Positions 46,239 through 55,250 are shown, counted from the stretch's first letter. The stretch is DNA of 64,000 nucleotides from Marinobacter changyiensis (GCF_009193265.1 NZ_VZZZ01000001.1:310001-374000); one strand, 5' to 3'. Notes: generated by a model from the sequence alone, not told the origin. A program made the numbers and translations.

Positions 46239-46550
46239 CTATTCAATACCACACCCGTAAACCAATTCCGTACCTTCAGGAATCCAGAGTATCTCGCCTG
46301 GCAGTACATGGTGGGTTTCGTCTGCGGCTGTGACCACAAGCTCGCCTTCGATGACAAATATGACCTCATCGTAGAGCAGTGTCCAGGCCACTTCGGCGCC
46401 TTCCCAGCGGGCAAAACCGGTCCCTATCGTGGCGCTCAGCACACTATCAACCGTGCGTCCGATGGCGGCGTGGCCGGGTGGCCCGCCGCGGTGATTAAAA
46501 TCCGTTTCGTGATGGTCGAATTTAACCGCTCGAACCGGAGATTGGCTCAT
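46239..46550 (-). CDS. EutQ-like cupin protein, apparently truncated at the C-terminus
   Basis: 103 residues from the ATG after AAAAGGA. Single cupin domain: ARWEGAEVAWTLLYDEVIFVIEGELVV and HHVLPGEILWIPEGTELVY resemble the EutQ/DUF861 cupin group found with amine-catabolic genes. Members usually run 10-15 residues further and end in a YAxxPxxW-like strand; here the chain changes to GCGIE and stops, suggesting its end was cut. It is the last gene of the Rieske operon, 19 bases after the FAD oxidase. Biochemical role unknown; perhaps metal-dependent isomerase or hydrolase of a ring-opened intermediate. Confidence 0.75.
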   Translation of the reverse strand: MSQSPVRAVKFDHHETDFNHRGGPPGHAAIGRTVDSVLSATIGTGFARWEGAEVAWTLLYDEVIFVIEGELVVTAADETHHVLPGEILWIPEGTELVYGCGIE

Positions 46551-46569
46551 ACACACGTCCTTTTAAAAA

Positions 46570-47889
46570 TCATAACTCGCTCCGGCTCGCCCAGGCGGCG
46601 TGAACCATACGTGTCTTTACACCGACACTGAGAAAAGGTTGCGGCGGATTCATGGCGGGCTTGCCGGATACTGCAAGCATATCTGCCAGTTGACTGGAAT
46701 CCTGACCTGTAGCCAGTTCTGCAATCAACTTGCCGGAGATGGTTCCCCGTGCGGCACCGACACTCTGATGAACCCCTGACATCCAGGCATGATCGCCCAC
46801 TTCACCAAAGAAGGGCGTGTAGTTGCGGGATAGCCCACAGGCACCGCCCCAGGTGGAATCGAAAGGCACATGTTCCAATGAGGGATAGCGCGCCAGAAAC
46901 GAGTCCCGATGGCCCTGGCGAATAGCGGTGCGGCCGGCGAGGTTGTCATGGTACTTGGGAACAAACCGGTATTGGTTGCGGATGATTAATCGTCGATCCG
47001 GCGTAAGTCGCACGGTTGTACCGGCATGATCCGCAGGTGTCAGGCCAAAGTGGTGTGGCGCCTCACTAAATAATTCCATTTCCTGATCGGTCAGCTCCCG
47101 GGTCATGCTGGCGAAAGTCATTACCGGCAACATTCGACCCTTGAGGAAACCGAATTCCTGGGAATAGATATTGGAGCCCAACACCAGATTTTTAGCCCGC
47201 ACCTCGCCCTCCGGTGTCACGGCGTGCCAATGGCCGTTACTGCGGGACAGGCCGACCACCGGAGAGTCCTCGTGGAGCTCTACATTGTCCGGCAGCGTAT
47301 CAGCCAGGCCGCGCACCAGAGCGGCCGGTTGCATGAGCGCTGTATCCGCAGTGTAGATAGCAGCCGCATAATGCGAAGTGCCGAGAATTGGGTGTAGGTC
47401 TTCCCGTTCGAGCCTTTTGTAGGGGTAACCAAATTCCTTGAGAAGCTTCTCGTAGCCACTCAAATACTTGAGTCCGCGTTCGCCGACCGCGCCCTGGTAT
47501 TTACCGGCGATGGACCAACCGCATTCAATGTTATGACTTTCGACCAGTGTACCCAGATCCTTGATGGCATTCCGGTTGAGGCCCAGAAGCTTTTGTTTAC
47601 GGGCAAGATCATCGCCTTCCAGGTCCCGTTTGTGGGGTAGATCGATAACGAATCCGGTATTGCGGCCGGAAGCGCCTTGCCCCACTCGTAAGGCATCCAG
47701 CAAGACAACTTTCTGGCCGGGTCGTAATTCCGCCAGGCGTCGCGCGGCTGCCAGACCCGTAAAACCGGCACCGATGACCAGCCATTCGACGTCTTTACGA
47801 AGGGCCAATCGACGCGCCTTGGCAGGCTCCGCAAGCAGGTGATACCAGCCGTTGCATTTATCATCGCGGGGAATAATTGACTCTGTCAC
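46570..47889 (-). CDS. FAD-dependent amine oxidase (DAO/PuuB-like)
   Basis: 439 residues. FAD-binding Rossmann motif WLVIGAGFTGLAAARRLAE at residues 37-55, then ALRVGQGASGRNTGFVID, typical of the D-amino-acid oxidase/gamma-glutamylputrescine oxidase group. The C-terminus has GGACGLSRNYTPFFGEVG and HQSVGAARGTISGKLIAEL, the FAD-side loop of DAO proteins. It should oxidise a secondary or N-methyl amine. It sits 9 bases after the aldehyde dehydrogenase in a tight operon with a Rieske oxygenase and cupin. The real substrate is unknown; an N-methyl amino acid or ring-opened amine is inferred. Confidence 0.85.
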   Translation of the reverse strand: MTESIIPRDDKCNGWYHLLAEPAKARRLALRKDVEWLVIGAGFTGLAAARRLAELRPGQKVVLLDALRVGQGASGRNTGFVIDLPHKRDLEGDDLARKQKLLGLNRNAIKDLGTLVESHNIECGWSIAGKYQGAVGERGLKYLSGYEKLLKEFGYPYKRLEREDLHPILGTSHYAAAIYTADTALMQPAALVRGLADTLPDNVELHEDSPVVGLSRSNGHWHAVTPEGEVRAKNLVLGSNIYSQEFGFLKGRMLPVMTFASMTRELTDQEMELFSEAPHHFGLTPADHAGTTVRLTPDRRLIIRNQYRFVPKYHDNLAGRTAIRQGHRDSFLARYPSLEHVPFDSTWGGACGLSRNYTPFFGEVGDHAWMSGVHQSVGAARGTISGKLIAELATGQDSSQLADMLAVSGKPAMNPPQPFLSVGVKTRMVHAAWASRSEL

Positions 47890-47898
47890 ACCCGTTCC

Positions 47899-49341
47899 TT
47901 ATTCGCCAGCAATGCGGATGGCGATATTTTTTGTCTGCACATAACCATAAAGCCCTTGCTGGCCTTTTTCGCGACCATAGCCTGAAAGCCCTACGCCACC
48001 GAAGGGTGTTTCCACCCCACCAGCGAACCATTCGTTGATGAACACCTGTCCGCCACGAAGGCGTCGAGCCGTTCGCAGGGCGCGATCCAGATGCTGGTCG
48101 AAAACACCGGCCACCAAACCAAAAGCGGTGCCATTGGCCAGGGCCACAGCTTCGTCCTCCGAATCAAAGGCATGAATCACTAACACGGGTCCGAAAACCT
48201 CCTGCTGGAAAATCTCACTATCCACCGCTACATCGGTAAATACGGTGGGCTGCATGAAGTAACCAGAGGTGCCGGAAACCCGTTCTCCACCTGTGATGCA
48301 GGTCGCGCCTTCGACAATAGCTCGGCGACACATACCCTCCACCTGGGTCAATTGCGCCTCCGAAATCAGCGGCGTCAGGCCCGGATTGGTGACACCCGCA
48401 CCAATGGACAGACTTTTCGTGAGTTCAGTGACCCGCTGGCAAACTTCTTCCATCCGTGACCGATGCACAAGCAGACGGGACATGGCCGAGCACACTTGGC
48501 CCGCGTTGAAAAAGATGCCCGTTTCGACGCTTGCAATCACCTGATCCAGATTGGCATCAGCGTGGACGATGGCCGCCGACTTGCCGCCCAATTCCATGAC
48601 ACAAGGTGTTGCGCGTTCGGCAGCAGCTCGCAAAATCCGTTGCCCGGTAGCAACCGAACCGGTGAACACGATCTGGTTGGTTTCGGTATGCTCGACCAGA
48701 TGGGCACCGACAACCGCGCCCACCCCACAGAGCAAATTGACTGCGCCACGAGGAAGCCCTGCACGCTCGCATGCCGTCATCAAATAGGTCATTGCCAGGG
48801 GCGATATTTCCGGCGACTTGACCACCACCGCGTTGCCGGCGGCAAGTGCTGGCGCCAGGGAACGTGCACAGATCGAAGGCGGAAAATTCCATGGCACAAT
48901 CTGTACCGAAACACCCATTGGCTCATAACTGGTGAAATCGACATAGCCGTTACCCAGCGGGATAGACGTACCTTCAATTTTGTCAGCCATGCCAGCGTAA
49001 TACTCGAAATAGCGGGCGGACTCCTCGAACTCGCCGCGGGCAATATCAAGTGATTTGCCGTTTTCCCGGCTCAGTACCATGGCGGCTTCTTCGGTCAGTG
49101 CCTTTATTTCACGGGCAATGGCCAATAACCAGGAGACCCTCTGGGCCGGGCGCACAGATGTCAGGGCGCCGGAGTCGACACAACGGCGCGCCGCTGCCAT
49201 GGCGGCGTCTGCGTCGCTAATACTGGCATCCGCGATTTCCGCATAGGGTTGGCCCGTAGCCGGATCATCGACCATGCGGTAGGTTTCGCTGCCGGTCCAC
49301 GAACCATCAATGTAATTGTAAAAACGTTCTAAGCTGCCCAT
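47899..49341 (-). CDS. Aldehyde dehydrogenase (betaine aldehyde/semialdehyde type)
   Basis: 480 residues from the ATG after GGGGAG. NAD(P)-dependent ALDH fold: VPWNFPPSICARSLAPALAAG, FTGSVATGQRILRAAA, catalytic Glu in VMELGGKSAAIVHADANLD, catalytic Cys in GIFFNAGQVCSAMSRLLV, and EVFGPVLVIHAFD. It is closest in style to betaine-aldehyde and semialdehyde dehydrogenases. In this operon it would oxidise the aldehyde released by ring opening or demethylation. 28 bases after the Rieske gene. Confidence 0.92.
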   Translation of the reverse strand: MGSLERFYNYIDGSWTGSETYRMVDDPATGQPYAEIADASISDADAAMAAARRCVDSGALTSVRPAQRVSWLLAIAREIKALTEEAAMVLSRENGKSLDIARGEFEESARYFEYYAGMADKIEGTSIPLGNGYVDFTSYEPMGVSVQIVPWNFPPSICARSLAPALAAGNAVVVKSPEISPLAMTYLMTACERAGLPRGAVNLLCGVGAVVGAHLVEHTETNQIVFTGSVATGQRILRAAAERATPCVMELGGKSAAIVHADANLDQVIASVETGIFFNAGQVCSAMSRLLVHRSRMEEVCQRVTELTKSLSIGAGVTNPGLTPLISEAQLTQVEGMCRRAIVEGATCITGGERVSGTSGYFMQPTVFTDVAVDSEIFQQEVFGPVLVIHAFDSEDEAVALANGTAFGLVAGVFDQHLDRALRTARRLRGGQVFINEWFAGGVETPFGGVGLSGYGREKGQQGLYGYVQTKNIAIRIAGE

Positions 49342-49369
49342 GGCGTGCTCCCCGGTAATGGTCTGAATA

Positions 49370-50554
49370 TCATGCAGTCGATGCGTCGCCGCGAACACGA
49401 CGGGCTACCCACTGGTGGAAAAAGTGAGTCGGGTGGTCAAGAACCGGGGAGAACACGCCCCCCTGGAAGCCGGGTGACCGGCGACCCCGCTGCATACCCT
49501 CAACCACGCCGATATCTTCACCAAACACGACCCGCCAGGATTCCAGAGTGGAGGTGCGGCAGGCGCCGTAAGCATCCTCGGCCGCCTCGTCACCCACATA
49601 ATAGACGCGCAAATGTTCGGTGATTTTTCCGGCAGACACCGGCTCCAGCATCATCGCGAAGGCGTGGTCAGCCTGGATACCGAGCAGCACATTGGGAAAA
49701 AAGGAGATGTACTCCGCATGCTCCAGCTTGTCCTGGGGCCAGGACGGGAACTTCGGTAAATGGGTGCCAGCCACATTGGACAGACGATACGCCAGGCTAC
49801 CCTGGCCGGAGCAATGGTCGCCCGCCTGAATGTTGTAATGGTCTTCCAGGCGCGAATAACTGTTCAAACTGGGATGAACCCATGGCAGGTGATAGCTCTC
49901 GCAATAATTTTCTACCGCAAGTTTCCAGTTGCAGTCGACGCTGATTTCCAGACTGCCGCCCATATTCACCCGCCGCAAAAGATCAAAGCCATCGGCACCG
50001 ATAAAGTCACGCCAGCGGTTTTCCAGCGGCGCCACGTGATCGGTAAACGGCTCGGCCTGACCGTCTGCATTGATGAAGATCATGTCCATCCACACCGCAC
50101 TGCGAAGTGGCTTGAGACCGTGCTTCTCACATTTGAAGCCTTCGACTTTGTGCTGGCCGACGCCACCGATGTGCGGCGTGCCTTTCAGATTGCCATCAAG
50201 ATCGTACGTCCATGAGTGGTAAGGACAGCGAATAACCCCCTGCACTTCGCCCTCCTCCGCCATCAATTGCATACCGCGGTGACTGCACACATTGTGAAAA
50301 ACCTGGGTCTCGCCGCTTTTGTTTCGCATAAGCAGCAACGGCAGCCCCATGAAGTTCACTGGCTTAACGTAGCCATCTTTGACCAGATCACTGGCGAACC
50401 CGACACACACCCAGGTACCTGCCATGAGCGTGTCACGCTCCAGGTGGAAAAATTCTTCGCTGACATACGCTGCGTTCGGCATGCCGCTGGCATCCGCGAT
50501 CGGCGCGAGCACACGATCGATTTGTTGGGTGGGGATCAGGTTCGGATTTGTCAT
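49370..50554 (-). CDS. Rieske non-heme iron oxygenase, alpha subunit
   Basis: 394 residues from the ATG after AGAGG. N-terminal Rieske [2Fe-2S] domain with Cys90-x-His92 (NVCSHRGMQL) and Cys110-x2-His113 (IRCPYHSWTYDLDGN). C-terminal catalytic domain with NWKLAVENYCESYHLPWVHPSL, giving iron ligands His222 and His227. Such enzymes include choline monooxygenase, glycine betaine and carnitine monooxygenases and N-heterocycle hydroxylases. First gene of the operon and divergent from a BCCT transporter gene, so a quaternary or N-methylated compound is the likely substrate. No ferredoxin reductase gene is intact nearby. Confidence 0.9.
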   Translation of the reverse strand: MTNPNLIPTQQIDRVLAPIADASGMPNAAYVSEEFFHLERDTLMAGTWVCVGFASDLVKDGYVKPVNFMGLPLLLMRNKSGETQVFHNVCSHRGMQLMAEEGEVQGVIRCPYHSWTYDLDGNLKGTPHIGGVGQHKVEGFKCEKHGLKPLRSAVWMDMIFINADGQAEPFTDHVAPLENRWRDFIGADGFDLLRRVNMGGSLEISVDCNWKLAVENYCESYHLPWVHPSLNSYSRLEDHYNIQAGDHCSGQGSLAYRLSNVAGTHLPKFPSWPQDKLEHAEYISFFPNVLLGIQADHAFAMMLEPVSAGKITEHLRVYYVGDEAAEDAYGACRTSTLESWRVVFGEDIGVVEGMQRGRRSPGFQGGVFSPVLDHPTHFFHQWVARRVRGDASTA

Positions 50555-50712
50555 GATGGCCTCTCTGTGCCTCTCTGTGAAATTGGCTGGTTGATGCTTT
50601 TTGTTTTCCTCGGCCTTGAACGAAAAGTGGCCCGGATTGCAAGAAGTCTGTGTGCGGAGAGGGCTTTCAGACAATCGATGTTTTGACATCAAACTATGAG
50701 TATTTTTCATGC

Positions 50713-52134
50713 ATGAATATTTGTAAGGGCCTCGACCCCACCGTAACCATTGCCTCTAAGATCCTGGTTATTGGATTCGTCATTTTCTGCGCAGTAATGG
50801 CAGAACAGGCCGGAGTGATCTTTCAGGAGATTTCCACCAGCGTCCTTAATAATTTCAAGTGGTTTTATCTGGCACTGGTCACCGGTGTGCTCGGTTTCCT
50901 TTTCTATCTGATGGTGAGCCGGTTTGGTCATATCCGACTCGGCAAGGACGATGAAAAACCCGAATTCAGCTACCTTGCCTGGGTGAGTATGCTGTTTTCA
51001 GGAGGTATGGGCATTGGGCTGATCTTCTGGTCAGTCGCCGAACCCATGTACCATTATGCGGCGAACCCCTTTTCGGCCGACCTAACCGCTGAATCCGCGA
51101 CAACGGCCATGCGACTGACGTTCTTCCACTGGGGACTGCATCCCTGGGCGACCTTTATTATCGTTGCTTTATCATTAGCCTACTTCGCTTATCGGAAAGG
51201 CCTGCCGCTCACCCTCCGCTCCATACTCTACCCCTTCATCGGCAATCGGATTTATGGTCCGATCGGCGACACCGTGGATATCCTGACTGTTGGAATTACG
51301 GCATTCGGAGTGTCCCAGTCACCGGGATTGGGCGTCATACAAATGAACAGCGGCGGCCAGAACTACTGGACTGCATTTTACTGGCCGTGGTGGATGACCT
51401 GGGCACCGTTCGTCGGAATGTTCATCGCACGTATCTCGCGCGGCCGTACGATTCGGGAAATGATTGGCGGAGCACTGATTGTTCCAACTCTGGTGACATG
51501 CGTCTGGATGTCCGTGTTCGGCGGTAGCGCCCTGTACCAGGAAATGCAGGCTCGAACCGCGTACGACAATGCCGTCGCGGCAGATATCAGCGTTGCTGAC
51601 ACACCCTTTACCGGTGGCCCCATCCTGCAGGCTACTCAGGCGGATACCACCTCAGCTTTATTCGCTATGTTTGAAGGCCTGGACCCAGGCGGGCTGAAGA
51701 CCATTCAGACGGCCTCCATCATTGCGGGCCTGCCGATTGCCTTCTTTATCCTGCTGATGACAGTCAGCCTTTACCGCACCTTGCGACGGGAGCCCATGGC
51801 AGCTGCCATGCTCCCAATGCAGGCACGACCCAGCGATGTGAATCTGGATTTCGAAATCAGAGAGATTACCAGAGGGCTCCAGAGTGCAATGTCAGGTCAG
51901 TCCAAGACCCCCTACCTCACGGGGTACTGTGTTAAGAAGCCACTCCCGGAAAGCACGCACACTGGCGTGTCGCGAGGGAGCTTCGCCCTTCTCCAACAGA
52001 CAGAACCGAGCCTCGGTGCGCAGTACTGTGGAGGTAGGACGAACAAGTTGACCGCTTGCCAGGTAGTCATCAACCAACTGTCCCCAACCGAGCGCCATGC
52101 CCTGCCCCATAATTGCAGCCTGAATCAGCATTGA
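50713..52134 (+). pseudogene. BCCT transporter with two internal deletions and a runaway 3' end
   Basis: The frame encodes helices 1-5 well: SGGMGIGLIFWSVAEPMYHY, FFHWGLHPWATFII, LPLTLRSILYPFIGNRIYGP and GVSQSPGLGVIQMNSG. It then jumps to WTAFYWPWWMTWAPFVGMFIARISRGRTIRE, losing about 100-130 residues (helices 6-7). A second jump joins ALFAMFEGLDPGG directly to LKTIQTASIIAGLPIAFF, removing the helix 10 FFxTSxDSG motif (about 70 residues). From about 51890 the frame runs antisense through the 3' end of the LysR gene, so the native stop is lost. It probably encoded the osmolyte importer of the divergent Rieske operon but is now unlikely to work. The start is approximate. Confidence 0.75.
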
Positions 52135-52818
52135 GTAGCTGTTAATGTTCAGCCGCCGCTTAGGCGGCGCTACTTCCCAGCCCACCTGCCGAAACCAGTT
52201 CTTCCAACTGACCCAATCCACATCCGCCTCCTCCAGCGACAGTAGAGTACAACCAAAAAAATCGTCGGGGCTTTCGAAAGGGCCGTATTGCTCAAGATAG
52301 TCGGGGCTACAGACCGGAAACACCTCTTCAGCAAACAGGGTTGTGGCATGCATGGCGGCGGGCGGTGTGCGGCAATAGAACAGTGCGATATCTGCTTCCA
52401 CGCGACCAAGATCGCGAATTTGTTCAAGAGCGACAATGCGCAAATCAATATTTTCGTGCTCCTGCTGAAATCTGGCAATCTTCGGCAGCAACCATAACGA
52501 CGCCATGGCACTCGATGTTGCCACCGTAACCTGCTGCATGCTCCGCCACGAACCTATATCGCTCGTCACCGATGCGATCTCTGTCAGAGAACTCCGGATT
52601 GCCTGTGCGTACTGTAATCCCGCCATGGTTAAGTTGACCTTGCGGGTGGCCCGGGTAAACAGAGGCTTACCCAGGTAGTCCTCAAGGCAGCGTATCTGAC
52701 GACTAATGGCGCCTTGGGTCACATTCAATTCCTCGGCTGCCAGGGTAAAACTTAAATGACGCGCAGCTGCCTCAAAAGCGACCAGACTGTTGAGCGGAGG
52801 TAATGGAGTGATTTTCAC
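51892..52818 (-). CDS. LysR-type transcriptional regulator (GcvA-like)
   Basis: 308 residues. N-terminal winged helix: PPLNSLVAFEAAARHLSFTLAAEELNVTQGAISRQI, visible as ARHLSFTLAAEELNVTQGA, followed by LEDYLGKPLFTRATRKVNLT. C-terminal effector domain starts near residue 95 with VTVATSSAMASLWLLPKIARF and is of the GcvA/AmpR subgroup (CTLLSLEEADVDWVSWKNWF). It probably controls the Rieske operon and responds to its substrate. Its 3' end overlaps the damaged BCCT frame by 243 bases on the other strand. Confidence 0.92.
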   Translation of the reverse strand: MKITPLPPLNSLVAFEAAARHLSFTLAAEELNVTQGAISRQIRCLEDYLGKPLFTRATRKVNLTMAGLQYAQAIRSSLTEIASVTSDIGSWRSMQQVTVATSSAMASLWLLPKIARFQQEHENIDLRIVALEQIRDLGRVEADIALFYCRTPPAAMHATTLFAEEVFPVCSPDYLEQYGPFESPDDFFGCTLLSLEEADVDWVSWKNWFRQVGWEVAPPKRRLNINSYSMLIQAAIMGQGMALGWGQLVDDYLASGQLVRPTSTVLRTEARFCLLEKGEAPSRHASVRAFREWLLNTVPREVGGLGLT

Positions 52819-52852
52819 CGGCTGGTTCCACCTGCTTTACGTTGCGTATCGC

Positions 52853-53107
52853 TTATTTTATCAGGGCAACGTTACCTGCACTCACCCCCAGATCAAACTG
52901 TAGACTTGATGGTTTGCAACTCTCCGGCGGCACGCGGTTCTGTCCAGATCGGTTCAAGCGCCTGAACACTATTCGCTGTTCCGAGATACGCCAGCGCAAG
53001 CTCCGCCCGCCATTTTTCACGTCAGTCTGATGAATCTCTTTCACGGTCAGATTAAACGCATTCTCGCTCATCATTTCTTTGCCACGGTACCCGGGAAATA
53101 CGTACAC
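52853..53107 (-). pseudogene. Possible remnant of a Rieske-reductase (PDR/VanB-like) gene
   Basis: An 84-codon frame between the LysR gene and the hydrolase. The segment MSENAFNLTVKEIHQTDVK resembles the first strand of vanillate-demethylase-type reductases (usual pattern L.V..I.qet.dIksF.L), after which the sequence becomes unlike any domain I know. If right, the electron-transfer partner of the Rieske oxygenase was here and is now lost. Weak evidence; the rest of this 335-base gap shows nothing else. Confidence 0.3.
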
Positions 53108-53154
53108 GCCGCAATCTCGTGGCAGTGATTTGAGAATCTCAATGGCCCGTTTCG

Positions 53155-54012
53155 CTACTCTATTTGCCCTAGAATGCTCTCAAACACGGGACCCGACCCG
53201 GTTCCAAGACCGCCGATTACCGAGAAATGATCTGTCCCAGGCACAGCAAGATGGCACACCGATCCCCGTGGCTTCGCCTGCTCAAGCCATGTGACATAGT
53301 CCCTGGACTGGCGATGAAACTCCTCGGACTCCAGCTCTCCTACCGCCACCACCACCGGACAGTCCACAACCGATGACTGGAACAGGGGGCTTAGGGTTGT
53401 CACTTCCCTCCCACCCAACTGCAGCTTGGGCTGGAGCCAGGAATAAGGGAACGGTGTCAAATCAAACAGCCCACTGATGGCCACTGCGCCCTTGATGATA
53501 TTATTGGACAGACCGTACTCCCCAGCCCAATCCGTGGCCAGCAACATGCCCACAATCTGACCACCGGCGGAATGTCCCGAGATGGTGATTCGCTCCGGGT
53601 CGTAGTCATAATCAGCGGCATTCCCATACAGCCAGGCAAGCGCTGCCCGACACTGGCGCACAATCTCACTTATCGACACCTGGGGGCATAATGCATAGTT
53701 GACCACGGCGACAGTCACTCCCGCTGGCACCAGCCCATGGGCCACAAAGGCAAACTCTTTACTGCTCAGCGCCCGCCAGTAGCCTCCATGAAAAAATACA
53801 TGCAAGGGCGCGTTGGGGGACTTCGCCGAAAACAAGTCCAGATACTCTGGCAAGGTCGGACCAAAAGCCAGGCTCTGCAAACTGTTGAGCTGGGCGCGTG
53901 CCGCCCTGCTCGCATCCTGGTAGCGTGCAAGAGCTGAGCCTGCGTCAACAGAGCGAGCCGGGTCATATTGCTGGTCAATCTCTTCCTGGGTGGAGAAACG
54001 GCGGTACAGCAT
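53155..54012 (-). CDS. Alpha/beta hydrolase, kynurenine-formamidase-like
   Basis: 285 residues, cytosolic. Oxyanion motif HVFFHGGYWRALSSKEF at residues 71-87 (HGGYW is typical of arylformamidases), nucleophile Ser148 in ITISGHSAGGQIVGMLL, and a C-terminal His in VPGTDHFSVIGGL. The YALCPQVSISEIVRQCRAA stretch also fits bacterial formamidases. Hydrolysis of an N-formyl or ester bond is likely. Grouped with the LysR gene on the same strand, it could remove a formyl or acyl group formed by oxidative ring opening. AAGGAT precedes the ATG. Confidence 0.85.
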   Translation of the reverse strand: MLYRRFSTQEEIDQQYDPARSVDAGSALARYQDASRAARAQLNSLQSLAFGPTLPEYLDLFSAKSPNAPLHVFFHGGYWRALSSKEFAFVAHGLVPAGVTVAVVNYALCPQVSISEIVRQCRAALAWLYGNAADYDYDPERITISGHSAGGQIVGMLLATDWAGEYGLSNNIIKGAVAISGLFDLTPFPYSWLQPKLQLGGREVTTLSPLFQSSVVDCPVVVAVGELESEEFHRQSRDYVTWLEQAKPRGSVCHLAVPGTDHFSVIGGLGTGSGPVFESILGQIE

Positions 54013-54322
54013 TGAGTATCCTTATTAGCGTTCTTGGACGTTTGCTAATCACTGGAATTCGAATCTGACTGGTACCTGTGGGCCATATACGTTAAGAGAT
54101 TCAAAGCTTTCCATTCATTGCTGGCAACCTTAAGATTAGCTCTCACGGCTTATCCATTCAAGCATGAACATTTATACTTGAAATATATTTTTTTCCGCCC
54201 TACATTGATGCTAACACTACAGATTCTTAACCGGCTTGAGGGTGGACAGACAGGCTGGTACCAGGCATACACCTCCCCGACCTGAGTAGAGACCGACAGC
54301 ATCCAGCATTAGGTAGACAACA
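54013..54322. other. Gene-free 310-base AT-rich spacer
   Basis: Between the hydrolase (minus) and the chimeric remnant (plus). The middle (54100-54230) is AT-rich, with runs such as ATATATTTTTTTCC. I see no convincing promoter pair, hairpin terminator or open frame. It presumably holds divergent promoters and scar DNA. Confidence 0.5.
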
Positions 54323-54691
54323 ATGACAATAGCCGGTCTAAACGGTCATGCCTTGATGACTGATGCCCTCCATATTCGGGGCTCGGCCTGGATCAATTTC
54401 CCCCGCGTACTGTGCGAGCGCTGGAGTCACAACAACATCGTGCTGATGGGCGACGCTGCCGCCACAGCCCAACTCTCCATCGGTTCCGGGACCAAGTTGG
54501 CCTTTGCCCGTGCGGGAGGCCGGGTCACCAACGTCAACGCCGGAGGAGCCCGGAGCAAGCCGTTCAAGAAAACCACTCTGGAGCAACGGCAACCGCTGCT
54601 GGCAGTCAACCTCACAGGGCTATTCCTGACCGTAAAGGCCCGGACCCGATTGACGGGCCAGGCAATCTCTATTTCGGGCGGCGAAGTATGA
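54323..54691 (+). pseudogene. Chimeric remnant: salicylyl-CoA 5-hydroxylase-like piece fused to an SDR piece
   Basis: One 122-codon frame made of unrelated parts. Residues about 8-60 ([20 protein letters not shown], then [20 protein letters not shown] and [11 protein letters not shown]) match the FAD-domain end of bifunctional salicylyl-CoA 5-hydroxylase/2-aminobenzoyl-CoA monooxygenase proteins. Residues about 78-107 ([21 protein letters not shown]) are the central helix of a short-chain dehydrogenase, and [13 protein letters not shown] is the C-terminal end of the same SDR family, with about 130 residues missing between. The stop overlaps the marR start (ATGA), so translation of the remnant may still drive MarR. 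Confidence 0.75.
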
Positions 54692-55149
54692 GCTCCGGCA
54701 ACCCCCAGGACTCCAGCAGAGAGCGCTTGCGTCTCTGGCTGCGCCTGCTGAGCACGACCCGCGGGGTAGAGGCGCAGTTGCGCGAGCGGCTGCGGACGGA
54801 GTTTGGCAGCACGCTCCCCCGGTTCCACGTCCTGGCCGCCCTCTCTCGTCATCCGGACGGACTGAAGATGAACGAAGTATCGCAGCAGCTGAAAGTGTCC
54901 AACGGCAACGTGACCGGCGTCGTCAGCCGTCTGGTCAGGGACGGATTGGTCGAACGCTTTGCCATAGAAGGCGATCGCCGGGCCATACGCATCGCGCTGA
55001 GCGATGCCGGCCAGGATCAGTTCACCAGCATGGCGACCGCCCACAAGGAGTGGGTTAACAATTTGCTTTCTCATATTTCAGCCGACACGGCACACCATAT
55101 GAGCGAATTGCTTGCCCACTTACCGAACGATCCGGGAGAGCATGGATGA
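54688..55149 (+). CDS. MarR family transcriptional regulator
   Basis: 153 residues from [13 protein letters not shown] that overlaps the preceding stop. Winged-helix MarR core: [40 protein letters not shown] (recognition helix) and [22 protein letters not shown] with the Asp-Arg-Arg wing. Homologues regulate benzoate/2-aminobenzoate/salicylate CoA-ligase operons. It likely controls the ABC transporter that follows. Confidence 0.92.
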   Translation: MSSGNPQDSSRERLRLWLRLLSTTRGVEAQLRERLRTEFGSTLPRFHVLAALSRHPDGLKMNEVSQQLKVSNGNVTGVVSRLVRDGLVERFAIEGDRRAIRIALSDAGQDQFTSMATAHKEWVNNLLSHISADTAHHMSELLAHLPNDPGEHG

Positions 55150-55250
55150 AAATGGCCCAACGCCAGCCCAAACATATAAAGAAGCGATATTCGGGCACAG
55201 CCAGATGGCTTACACAGCAACAACAACTACAAGCACCGCTGGAGAGAAAC

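Noticed and set aside
46188..46631. 147-codon plus-strand frame after fic
   Set aside because: Most of it is antisense to the cupin gene, which has clear domain sequence. Only its first 17 or so codons could be the start of a truncated gene.
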